From: Motacilla alba alba
Taxonomy: Eukaryota > Chordata > Aves > Passeriformes > Motacillidae
Reading direction: 5' to 3'
NCBI RefSeq assembly: GCF_015832195.1
Contig: NC_052021.1
Span: forward strand, 1,054,001 to 1,118,000
Length of the DNA: 64,000 nt
Of this stretch, positions 1 through 12,000 are shown piece by piece. The notes beneath the pieces were generated by a model. That model was not told the DNA's origin. It did not search any database and saw only the letters and a list, made by a program, of their open reading frames with translations. Positions within the stretch are counted from its first letter, which is position 1. Each line of letters starts with the position of its first letter. A program made the position numbers and the translations under genes.

Positions 1-829
1 AAGGTACTAGACATTTGTTTAGATTGAAAGAGGAAGGAATTAGACCTCTGAGTTCAGGAAGCCAAATCCTATATTCCAGGGATGTACAGACTTGCCAGAA
101 AATCTCTTAGGAGAAGTTTAACTGCCCACAGTGAGACTTGCAACTATTTAAAACGTGAAAGTACTGGGAACTCCATAAATTATATTTTTTTTAATTACGT
201 ACACATTATGAAAAGCCAGAGATTCATTTATAGAAAACACAGGAACCATTTATAGAATGGTGCAATTGCACCCCCTCTGGCCAGTACAGGCATTTTCCAA
301 TACAGGATGCCCTCTTTTTTAATATTATGGAAATGGAAAGGAGACTGCTAAGCATTTTAGAAAGTTTCTAATTTGTTTTGCAAAACTGAAGACTTTTTGG
401 GACATCTGATTACTGCTTAACAGTCTTTAAAGTGGAAGTACGCCCAAATCACGCACCTCCTTCTCCGAGTTTGCCTTTCATCTGCTTAGAGCAGGCGTGG
501 TGAGGCCAGCACAATAAAGTGGGAAGCTGCTACCTCATTAGCTACAAGTCTCCAAACAATGCTACATGCATTAAGGACGCCAGCAACCGGGGGTTCCATA
601 ACTCAAGAAAGCTCACAGAGATCATGTAATTCAAATAAAACGTTAAAAATTAGTTTTGAACCGCATGGTCTCGTCCTAATTCAACAGCTTGCTAAAAGGA
701 GAGTAGAGACCTCAGAGGGAATCATCGGTGCACCACCCGTGCGTTACACCAGCCACCCACAGGATTCCCGTTGAACGCAGCGCACCAAGGAACGGTGACG
801 TGTGATAAAAGCTCCCCGCTCGGCCTTAC
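1..829 (-). other. CTNNA3: CTNNA3 intron, 5' part (partial, continues off the left edge)
   Basis: This is intronic sequence following the donor (gtaagg) of the exon at 830-1030. It is AT-rich with no recognisable repeat, RNA or coding signal. A small frame at 559-774 has no family resemblance and no splice context. The base composition rises toward the GC-rich exon in the last 100 bases or so. Confidence 0.85.
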
Positions 830-1030
830 CAGCCCCGGAGAGATGCTGCACGTGCCCCATGACCCCCTGGGTGTACGCTCCTGGCTCGTAGTTGTCCATC
901 TCCCCTGCCACGACGTGCGCGACCCTGGCGGCGCGGCCGCGGATGGCACCTGCGGCGCGGTCCAGGCCCTCGGCGTCCTGCTCCCGCAGCGCCACGATGC
1001 AGCGGTTCACGTCCTCCAGGATGTGGCTCT
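830..1030 (-). CDS. CTNNA3: alphaT-catenin internal exon (third of three in window)
   Basis: This is a 201-bp internal exon read on the minus strand. It carries 2 bases of a split codon, 66 full codons and 1 base of the next split codon. The protein runs from SHILEDVNRCIVALREQD through GLDRAAGAIRGRAARVAHVV to AGEMDNYEPGAYTQGVM. This is a near-invariant alpha-catenin M-domain helical segment, at about residues 516-582 in alphaE-catenin numbering (from memory). Alpha-catenins link cadherin/beta-catenin to actin at adherens junctions, and the M region holds vinculin-binding and force-sensing helices. The VAHVV/GAYT.GVM wording fits CTNNA3 better than CTNNA1 or CTNNA2, which have VIH and VYTEKVLEAT. 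The acceptor is ...gtgcttgcag and the donor is ctg|gtaagg. The leading AG completes a GAG (Glu) codon with the last G of the exon at 23 kb. About 89% of third positions are G or C, unlike the other two exons. The upstream Met of the open frame lies in intron and is not a start. Confidence 0.95.
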
Positions 1031-4000
1031 CTGCAAGCACAAGGACACTGCTTTAGCATCCACCACTTAGGCACTCACACACTGCTTACACAGCTCAGCA
1101 GGCTGCAAAACTTACAGTGGTAAACCTACACTGACCTGCCTGAAAGTTCTCCTAACCAGTTACTGATTCCTAGAATTCAAAGGCACTGTAATACTCTCCT
1201 ATAATCAAGTGCAACAATAAAATACTGAGTCAGAAAGAGCTTTAAAAATATGAAAACCGCAAAACCTTACATACAAATTAAATATTTGCAAAATAAAGAA
1301 AATTTATTAAAGCTGCTTCTTTATTGTTGAAACCTTCTTAAGCCACTGTGACATCTTCCATAATGAGATGAGTCTCCAATGACAATCAATTGCCCAACAA
1401 CTAAATTAACTTCTTTTACATAGAGCCTTAGGATGCCCAGGATTAATCAAACTCTGCAGTAAATTATCACCCTTCTATCTTTCTAGATACAAATTTTTCA
1501 ACTGGCAATTTGTACTTACCACACCGTTCTTTGATACCCAAGTATGTAGAAATGGGGAAAAAAACATCAGCAGGAAGGGCAAAGGAAAAAATATTGATGA
1601 TAATAAAGACCGGTCCTAAACCAAAGTGTAACAAGCACAAGTAAGGATTCAAATCAAGCTAGAAGACAATAATATCAGGAACTACAGAGAGAACAGTTAT
1701 GTGGTACATTATTATTTCCATCTATACAATCAATATTTAGGGACATACTCCTTTTTTTTCAGGCAAAGTCATGCAAATATAAAATTAAACTTATGGTACA
1801 AAGAAGAATCATAAAATATGTCTTTAAATGATAATATGTTTACTGCTTTAAAGCTTAAATACCTCCTAAAAACTTCCCCATTAGTGCTAGCATTGAATTT
1901 CCTTTCCTACACAGATCTGCAATCTGCTTTGTCTCACAAGAGAGTGTACAAGAACATTAGAAGTGCATTTTGTGAAGGCAATAGATCTGCTCCATCTTCA
2001 GAAGTATCAGTGGAACTTCCCCTGCACTAAGCTATGAATTCATTCAGAGCTTACAGGTTTCTTGCCAATACACATGACTGCCCTTCTAAGTATTATATTA
2101 TGTTTTATGTTAACCAATAAATTAGACAATCACAGTAACTTGGACAGATAAAACACACCATGAGGTAATCCTAAACTACTAACTGGGTCTGGCACAACTA
2201 CCTTGGGATTCTGCCTATGCAAAAACCTATGAATTCTGGTTCAGTTTATGAAATGGCTGCATCACAGAATGTCCCTGTAAACACAGAACATCCTTATCCT
2301 TCTCAGATCCATGTCACCACCTCCACAGATCACAGAAAAAGAGGAGTTTAGCAATGCTGACTTTGTCAGCACTGTGTTCAGCACATGCAGATTTGGCAGC
2401 TGCACCCACAGACTGACAGCTCCATGCAAAGAGGGCACTCAGAGCACTGGCAGCTACCTCAGCTCCTCCTGTGTCAAATACAACACGTCCAGCTGGGAAG
2501 AAGGGGCCAAAGGAGCAGGTGCACAAAGATGTTACAGGCTCCAACCTGTGCTGTACAGATTATATCTCACCTTTCCTTTTCCAAGCAGCTCTTCCTGTGT
2601 GCTTCCACAGCAGGAGGCTTCCAAACAAACCAGTCTGTCTATGTGTACAACGACGGACAGAGAGGTCTGACATGCACAGAATGCAGGAGAAATGACTAAA
2701 AAAGCCACAGTTACATCCAAAATGAAGCAGTATGGGCCACCCTTGTATTAGTTTTAATACTGTCCATGTGTTAGTACAGACAATGACAGAATGGATAGAA
2801 CAACCACCACTTTAGGGGCCTTGCTGTGAAGAATATACTGCTTTTTACTGTCCAGCAAAGACAGCAATTAAAGGGCTTAATCCTGTGTAAACAGAAAGGC
2901 AGGGCTCTTCCAGGACCTACCAAGCAAAACATCCATAACAGATGATCACAGTTATCTGGCTATTTCATACGATATGAATCTCAGGCGCATTAGAAAAATA
3001 AAATTGCCCATGGTGTCACAGACATACTGTATGAATGGAACACATGGTGAAAAAGTTCCCAGTTTCCCAACCTTTCTAAGGGATAGCACTAACAGCACTT
3101 TTATGGAATAGCAAACTTGAGAGTGGATGCTCAACAGAAATGGAACTAGACCTGTACGTATGGCAAGACTACTTTTAAGCCATTTTAGAAATGGATATAA
3201 ATTAGACTGTGATGTATGCTCTCAGATACTGTGTTTAAGGATAACAGAGAGGGATATTGATTTTATTAATTTTGTCTTGTTCATCCACCTTGTACTAGTA
3301 AAGCAGTGCAAGGTTTTCTTGCTCCATCCATCCATGGCCCCACGTCAGGGGTCCCAGGGAGCCTGCCCAGTGCCATCCATCTGTCTATCACCCACTGCCA
3401 AGCCCTCGGCAGCACAGCACCACGTGCAATTGCACACACAAAGATCACCAGTGAGTCTGTCCCCAGCGCAGGCACTGCCCAGCAGCACGTGCTGAATAAC
3501 CACAGCCTCTCACAATGTTCTGAAGCTCTTCCCAGATGAGCTACTCCACAATCAATAGAGCTTTGCTTAATTTCATTTTCCCAGGGCTCAAGTAAGATGA
3601 TACATTTGCCTTAGGAGATCTAATAGAAAAAGAACACCACTGATCACAGTCCAGCTAAGATTGTTTCAACCTCTATCTTTCTTACTTCCTCCTCCTGTAA
3701 CAAATGCATTAGGTCAACTTTTGACTTTCAGCCAAGTAACTCACTTTCCCCAAAGCAGAAAAGGAAGATTAGGATGATGGACCATCTCTTTGTCATGAGT
3801 CAATGTCTCGCAGAAGAGTTAATTGTAACAGTGGATTGATAGATGTTTAAGGAAATTGTCAGACTGCCATGGCTGCCAGAGCAATTATCATGAGCAAGTG
3901 CACTGCACCTTCTGATTTCCCGCTGGGATTTTGGTGTTAGTCAAAAATGGCCAAAAATCATATCTCAGCTGAGCTAACCAATGGCTAATAAAGCTGTCTG

Positions 4001-4730
4001 ACAAAGCCATGACTCAGACTGTCTCTGGGACAAAGTCAATAGCTCTTCCTCTGCATGTCATCCAGAAAAAGACAGGTGATGCCCTTCCACTCCACTTGAC
4101 ACTGATAAGGCCTCAGCTGAAGCACTTTAATTCAAGTTTCTCTGCTCCACTAAAAAAAAAATAAAATTGTGAAATTAATGGAGACATTATGAAAAAAGAA
4201 AAGAAAAATAATTCCTAGAAATTTTTAAAGATGTAGTACATGAAGAAGCACTATAAAACTCAATTTGGTCTCCTGAAGACAAGACAGAAAATACAACATT
4301 CCTTTTCTGCAAGATCTAAACCATAAAATTAGAAATCTATGCAGTGATAGTCTAGCGAAAAAATGATTTCTATCTTTTCCCATCTGTTGACATGATAAAA
4401 TGGGAAGCACAGAAACTTTGTACAAAAAGTCAGCTTCCTTTCAGATAACTCCTATTCCCCAGGCATGGTACCTTAGAGTGCTCATCAGAAAAGGATTCCA
4501 AGTTTTCCAATAAAGGCACTATCTAGTACAGCAAAAGACATGCTCCCACAGACTCAATGTTTTGATGAACTCCAGAAAGATATCTGACATCAAATAAATG
4601 GCAAAAACATCCATACTTAGATTTAGCAAGTTTTAGTGCTAAAGTTAAGAGAACTTAAAGCAATTAAATGGAAAGTGAAAGTCCCAGTATACAACTCCCT
4701 GTTACCACATTTCTTGTATTCAGACAGAAA

Positions 4731-4836
4731 AAAACCCCAAAAAAAGAAAAAAAAAAAAACCAAAAAAAAGAAAAAAAAAAAAAAACCAACCAAAAAACCC
4801 CCAAAAAACACCAACCCAGCGACAACAAAAAAACCA
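4731..4836 (+). repeat. A-rich low-complexity tract with ACC/CCAA interruptions
   Basis: A runs of 4-16 bases are interrupted by CC and ACC, including the aaaaccaaccaaaaaacccc pattern. It resembles a degenerate version of the A-rich array near 20 kb. Lysine-rich and phenylalanine-rich frames across it are not genes. Confidence 0.9.
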
Positions 4837-7800
4837 AGCTAATCTAAGTCCAATCTTTTTGCTACATACTGAAGTTCAGACAATGCTCAAGGCTAAATTT
4901 CCACCACCAGAAATCTTATGAAATAGATTTTCTTGGCACTTGCAGCTCTTTTAATAAAATACCTATATTCTACAAGCAAGACACTGTCTTAGTCACTACT
5001 CAGAAATAAAATCACTGGTAATCACTTAATGTCCAAAGTTCCTGGCAATTTCAAGAGAAGAATTTTTAAATTGATACAAAAGTACAGAAAAATAATTACT
5101 TAGAACAAGGAAAACACATATCCTTTCTTCTCTAATTGTATTAGCTAAACATTCTTCATCTGCCAAATCTAAGAAACTAAATGATAATTTCTAATATTTT
5201 TTGTTGATACTCCATCTGACAACTCTGTCATCCTGTCTCTGACCAAGGGTGGTACTGACAGGCAGGGTTCCCAATTATCTGGGATTTAGCCAAGTGCATT
5301 CACACTTCCAAAATGCTCCTGTTTTAGACACACAGAGCCCTACCATAAGAAGGGTTGAAGTGTTTTTTCTCTGGCTTAAAAGACAAGGAGCACCCAGAAA
5401 GCTACGGGCTAAAGCTTCACCTCAGTGCCTGTAAAAATTATGGTGCAAGACCTCAAGGAAAACATTTCCAGGCACCAGAAGGACAAGAAGATTATTAGGA
5501 ACAAACAGTACTGATCTACTACTGGGGACAATCAAGCACGAACAAACTGACTGCTTTCACTGATGAAGGACTGGCTCTGTGGGTGGGGGCAGTGCTCTGG
5601 TTATCCCTGACTAGAAGGACACTGGTGCCAGTGTCCCCAGCCTCCCCACAGGGAAATGAGGGTGGCAGTACCTGGGCAGCTGAACAGCCCTGCAGGCTCA
5701 CTGAGGAGCAGGCAGTAGGACAAAGCTGGACAGCTGCTCCTCAGGAAGGGGCATGAGGAGGCTGGGAGCATTTAAGGCCAGACACAGAGCACATCCTGAG
5801 CAGCTCTGGAGGTGACACAGACCGGGGAGCCCGGCTGGCTCATACTCCAGAGGACGGGGCAGACACCCAGACCAACCCTGACAAGCTGGACAAATGCACC
5901 AACAGGCAACTGGTCAGCAGAAAAGCAAAGGAAACTTGGGACTTGATTTAAGGGGAAAAAATTAGTTTCTCCATTATGAGCATGGGGAAACATCTGAACA
6001 AATCGCCTGTGAAGACCAGAAACCAAGTGATGCAGACAAGTGGGCGCAAATGCTGTTGTTTCTAGGTGCTACAGAAAATGAATTTATTATTCCCTTTGTG
6101 GCAGACTTTTTCAGCACTATTTAACTATAACCTCCCTCTGAAAGGGAAATTGTGATGCCAAGAAGGATCAAGAACATACATGAGAAGGCTCCTGAGTTAA
6201 CATGCATGCATCATGTTAATGGGACAAATTTTCCTGAAGGAATATGTCCACAAAATTTGCCAGAGTGCTCCAGGAAACAGTAGGCCAACTTGGAAAAAAG
6301 GTAAAATCTAGGAGTATCCAGTACACCATGGGACATAAGACAGAAATATGGTGTCTGTCTCTAACAGTGAGCTGGAGGCTGCAAGCCCAAAGCCAGAAGA
6401 CAACAGAAGAAAAAGGATGGAAGATGACTGAGGAGAGAAAAGAGGGAATAGCATAAAGGTACCCCCCTAGGCAATGTTCTTCAGGATGTAGCATTTTCTG
6501 TGCAAGTTGGTCCAAATTATTTTTCAGGGAAAAGAGACACAATACTTCATGTTTTTAGAAACTTTAACCTGCAGTCTGAAACACCAGCTTCACTTCGGTT
6601 CCCAGAAAATACTAACTAAAGTGTGTATTTGTTCCAAATTTTACCTTAGGGCGAACAAAGCATTGATTGAGTTGGCAGCTTCTCCTCAAGGTACATTTTC
6701 ACTCACATATGTATGAATGAATCTAAAATGTCAGTATCTAAACTCATGAATGCTAAAAAAAAAAAGCATGAAAAATCTCACAGAAAAACCCCATAAACAA
6801 AACCAACCCAACCTACACAGTAAAACCAAACCCACCCAAAATTCTCTGCCACATTACTACCAAAACAGAAGTATAAAAATACGTCTTAAATAAGTATCTA
6901 CTAACTGCAGAGTTGGCAGCCAAAAATTATCAGTTTAACTAGCTGATAAAGGCTTCAGATTACAAAAAATTTCTCTCCCTGCATGAGTGAGAATCTTACA
7001 GTAATATTAATCCTTTCCAGAGTTTGTTGTCTTTCCCTCATTTCTTTTAACACGACTACAATAAGATTTGACTGGAGATGCTAACTGCCTCTGCTTCATT
7101 CCTTGCCCTCCATTTCGTGGGCACAAAACTCAGCCTCCAGACAGGTTTCTGGATTGTCAGCTTCCCCATTCAGCATCCAGATGTATTCCAGGACCTTGGG
7201 GAAATGAAGGAAGCACCAGCTTAGACTCTCAGCATGTTTCAGTGTCTCTCCTCTCCTAAAGCTTTACACAAGCCAAGCTGAGAGAGCTCTGCAAACAGGA
7301 AGTTCCCTGCAGAAGCACACAGGCCAACCTGGATCTAGGTAAGGATCTGGAGAGAGCACAGGCAGACAAGAAGCAGACCAGAAGCACGAACACCGAGACA
7401 GGACAGGCATAAAGGGGAGCCAGAAAAATTGAACATGTCAACATATCCAGCTGGGCAGGGGTCACTTCTCCATGTCCAGACTTCAGCTGTCCCCTGGACC
7501 GCAAGCCCAAGGAAACACTTCCCCCCAGAAACATGCAGGGGTGACACGAGCTCACGGAGCTTGGCCCCAGCCCCTTCACTTGGCCCAGTCCTCTTAAACA
7601 CACCCTCCCCTTGTGTCAGCTGAAGAAATTACTGATTTTAGGAGAATCCACCTCATCCTCCACATACACATGTAAAGGTCTGCAAGGACCTGGGCCTCAG
7701 AGGTGCCCATTCCTCTTCTCTGGCTACAATCACCTAAGAATCTTAGCTCAGTTTTTGTTCTAAACTTACAGGAGACAGTTCATACTCCCCTCAACAACGC

Positions 7801-8439
7801 ACACAATCATCATAGAATTTTTTAATGTATTAAAACTCTGTAACATGCTGCTGACTCTGTAGGACCAGAAGGGAAAAACAAGGAGTTGGAAATGGACAGG
7901 AAAAGAGAAGACAATGGGGAGTAAATAAAATAGAGCATTCTTGTTTAATCCTTAGAAATCACTCCAACCACAAACTGTGTTTGCAATATGCCCTCCTGCT
8001 CCTTTTCAATTGCTACTAAATTCCAGAATGAACATAGCAAATTTTACTCAGACTAGCCATGTGTCAGCTATGAACCTAGGCAATTGTAATGTTGATAACC
8101 CAGGGAATCATGAGCTTAATAGCAACTCTCTCCTAGAAGAGCATTCTCTTCACCAAAGTAGCTATAACCGAAACCAGTGAATTTCTTCCAAGAGAGTCAT
8201 TTACCTTCTTAACAAATGCATCAACTTCAACTTCTTGAAGTACAGTGGGATAAACCCCTTCAACCTTGATTTGACCACGTTAATCCCTGATAACAGTGAG
8301 CAGAACACCATTGGGCCAACATGAGGCAGCAAACCGTTTTCTAGGAAAACTAGACTAGGAAACCTTTTTCTGTTTCAACTACAGCAGAGAGACTGATACT
8401 CCAACGTGCAGTTATTTACATTAGAATTCTATGCTACAT

Positions 8440-8513
8440 GTGCCACCTGGTCTAGCTGATGGTTTCCCTGCCCAAGGTCCCTTTCAGCCCAGACCACCCA
8501 ACGATTCTACAAT
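8440..8513 (+). mobile_element. CR1 LINE 3'-tail fragment
   Basis: The stretch reads like the end of an avian CR1: ctagctgatggtttccctgc, then caaggtccctttcagccc, then an acgattctac terminal motif in place of the usual attctatgatt. The element points along the plus strand, antisense to CTNNA3. It is heavily 5'-truncated, as is usual for CR1. Confidence 0.75.
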
Positions 8514-8995
8514 CTCTTAAACCTGCTTACAAATGTGGGGACTGACAAATAGTCCCTATTTCCTCTTCCATAGGAAGTCCTACTTCAACAAACCTGCTTT
8601 ATACACCCAGCTTTGCTAAATTGCTCCAAAAAGTAGCTAATACTGTATTAGGTGTAAATATTTTATTTAAAGTGCTTCCAGATAGATCCAAGAAGCTATG
8701 AGGTAATCAGCATACATCCTTCTCCTCTGACAATGCTTATTAGCTATTTAAATTTTAGTGAATGCAGAATATTAGAAAAACATGGCAACATAACCTTAAT
8801 TCTGCATGAACGGGTTAATTGTCTCTGGCTTTTCACTTCTTCAATGGGAGGCTGGTGAATGAGCACTGACAGTCAAAATGAAGCTGCTGAGGACTGGGGT
8901 GGGAGAGATGGGAAATCACTGCAAGGATAATGGGATTCACCAGGATAAAGAACTCAGAGTGGTTGTTCTTGGTCTGAATACAATGCAGACCCAGC

Positions 8996-9063
8996 TGTGA
9001 GCAGCAGGAAGGATTAGACCTGTACTTGCCTTCCAACCACAATGGTTTTAGGATTCTGTGATA
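8996..9063 (+). mobile_element. CR1 LINE 3'-tail fragment, diverged
   Basis: It shows the CR1 end pattern in order: gagcagcaggaaggattagacc, cttccaaccacaatggtttt and the terminal aggattctgtgat. It runs in the same orientation as the fragment about 0.5 kb to its left. The two may be independent insertions, since each carries its own 3' end. Confidence 0.65.
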
Positions 9064-12000
9064 GAGAGGGAAGAACAGTAAGAACTGCCAGCCAAAGAGA
9101 GCACACCAGACTCCCCAGATGACTGGAACACGCCTCTTCCACATCAGCAAGACCTTTTACAGACTCTGACATACAATTGTTCAGAACATTTGCCACTGAC
9201 TGGCAGCCTTTACTTAGACTTTCCTTTTGAGCTTGTTATCTTAGACGTAATAATTACTTTTCACTCTTCATTTTAGCTACTGGATAATGGAGAATTATTT
9301 GCCTTACAAAATTCTGTCACATTTTCCCTTAGTATGTGCCAGCCAGCTCAAAAAATACACAGGATAACCATTTTCTTTATACTCAGTCTGGACCTGTTCC
9401 CTTCATTTCCACCACACTGCACAGCCAGAGCATTCATTATCCTACTCAGAACATTCCCTCTCAAAAAATACAGGAGACAGTTTCCCTTTCTGTCACTTTT
9501 ATAAACCTCAGGTAAAAATTCTGGGAGGCTTCTTTTTGCAGGAGATGAACGACAGAACAGGAGAGACTTTTCCTGGCCATTTGCTCTTTGTTTCTTCATT
9601 GCCATTAGCTTTGCAGCAGCCTGCTGGAACTGTCTGCAGGAGAATTCTGAACTACAGGAGAGCATTCTCCTTCAGCATATAAGCAGAGGACTGTGTCCCA
9701 CAAAAAATGCCCCACAAGCCCTGGCTTGGTCTTTTGTGTCTCACCTGCCTGCCCACTTTCAATGCCGAGTTACTTAAAAACCCAATTAACTAAAGCAGAT
9801 AGAAGCTACAAAAAAAAAATTTAAAAAAAAGTTGTATTGTCAGTGCTATGAAAGTTGAGATTCAATTTTCCATATCATTTGCTCTGCCAAAAGAGAAGAA
9901 CTGAAATCTGCACTTTTATTGCACTAGGTGAAATATGAGCTGGCCCTAAACAGGGCATAAATAAATTTGTTTTCTGCCCCTCTGTGACTGGGAAATGGAA
10001 AATTTATTTTGCTTTCTAAATTCTGCATTCAGAATCCAAATCTAGCTAAAATATTGCCTAACTTCATGAAAATATCTCTTAAAAACTCAGAAAGGCCTTG
10101 ATAAATCATAAATCTTTATGTCTAAAATGGCAAAAGCAATGATCTCTGAGTAAAGGATTATCTGAAGGAATTACACTGAGCCTTACCTCATTGGAAAGAA
10201 AAAGTCTTTGGAGCAGGGAAATAACTAGCCAGATTACAGGGAAATAGTTCATAGCACCTATTTTACAAATCAATGCATAGCTGATAACCTAGTTCATCAT
10301 TTCACAGCACAGGCTACAGAATGAAGAGCTGGCAATCTTCCCAGTCTGGACCAAACAGCGTATGAAGAAATTTGCAATTACTAGAGAATATTCAGTGTCT
10401 GTCTTTGCATCAGCTGGAAGGTCTGAACAATTTGTTACCTTCAAAAGATTTCATTTCCTCAGGTAGAGAGAGGGGAGAATTAACAGATGTGATAATATAT
10501 CATCTGTTTCCTTCTGCAAGATCAGGGGTGTAAAACTGGAGAGCTTTGTGTTACCTGTTTCACACTGTGTGCAACAAAGCAGACTATTATGTTGAATGGT
10601 GGCTATTTCATTGGTCTATAAAATATTGTTAAAAGATACTAGCCATCTACCACTCTTCGATAATTACTCAGATGAAAATTCTGACTTTATGAAAAGATTC
10701 TCTTGTTACAGCTTTGTACCTGCTATAGTAAGCAGGTGATCAACACCTATAAATACTTTTTGATACAACAACCATGACACAGAGGGACAAGTGTTAACAG
10801 ATAGAAAACATTTCATTGACAAGAGACAATTGGGGTAGGAAACTCCCAAGTCTCCCTTACAAAAATGGTAACTGTGACAAACTTGTCAGTTTTCCTGGTG
10901 GATACTCCTGCAAATTCAGTCGTTTGCTGTTGAAAAGTCACCTCTCCCTTGCAGAGAAAAGCTGCCTCTTCGTTAGATCAGTTTTCCCACTGAAGTCTAA
11001 GCTGGTACCATTTTTCTCTTGGTGAAGGACCTAAATCTGGGAGGTGTGTTTTAAGTTTTATTACACTGCCATCCACCAAATTTCTGGGACCAAATCTGAG
11101 GTATCTGCTAAACTTACAGGCAACAGAAGCCAGGGCATAAGTCAGACTTGGTGCACTTCACATACTCAATTAGCACTCTCTTTGATTTCACACTTGTTTT
11201 TTTCTCCCCCAGGTGCTAAGGGCTCCCAGCAAACAAGCACATGTCCTATCCAGCTGCTGGAGGTTCCACAGGTAGGCTGCCTTTAGATTATCAAGAAAAC
11301 TTCATTTGTGTACTACTGCTTGATAACAGGTTCACAAGAGGGGACTTAGCTTTTGCTCATCTTGTGCACATTTGCAAATCTGTTTTCTCATGTTTCATTT
11401 TGAAAGAACAGACAGACTGGACATGCTGCTTCCAGCAATAAAGCACACTCCAGTTTCAGAACTACAACACAACTAGAACCTGCTCTCCCAGATAAGCATT
11501 TTGTGTCTTATTCTTGAAACAGAGTCCCGCATTCTGTACCACAGTAGCACTGTCACCTCAAACTCTTAACACCATTGATCAAAATCTTCCCTTACCATTT
11601 GGTTGTGGTTTTTTTTTTCATACCAGTTCTTGGGAACACTTGTGTATGTTTCTAGTAGGCCTCATTACAAAAAGCAAGCAAATCAATTCCTGCAAAGCTG
11701 CCCAAAACCATTAAAAGCTACTGCTACAGCTGCAGCTGGAAAGCCATTAGCAAGCAGCCTGTTGGGAAATACACACGCGAAAAATTAATCCAAATCTGCA
11801 TCAAACCCATGCATCTTAGACCATGCTTCAAAGGCTGCCAAATCCCAACTCATCCAAATCCCATACAAAGTGAATTCCAAATGCATCAGCCTTCAAGACT
11901 TTTAAAGAAGACACCAGTCGTTTGCAAAGCTCGTGATGAGAAATGAATCGCTCAGCTAACGAAGTCTCAGCTACAACTGACTGAAATTCGGTAAGAACAG

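Noticed and set aside
744..829. Extension of the alpha-catenin frame beyond 830 toward the left
   Set aside because: After the GTAAGG donor the frame continues by chance. Similarity to alpha-catenin stops exactly at the donor, where the family continues with a Val codon split by the intron.
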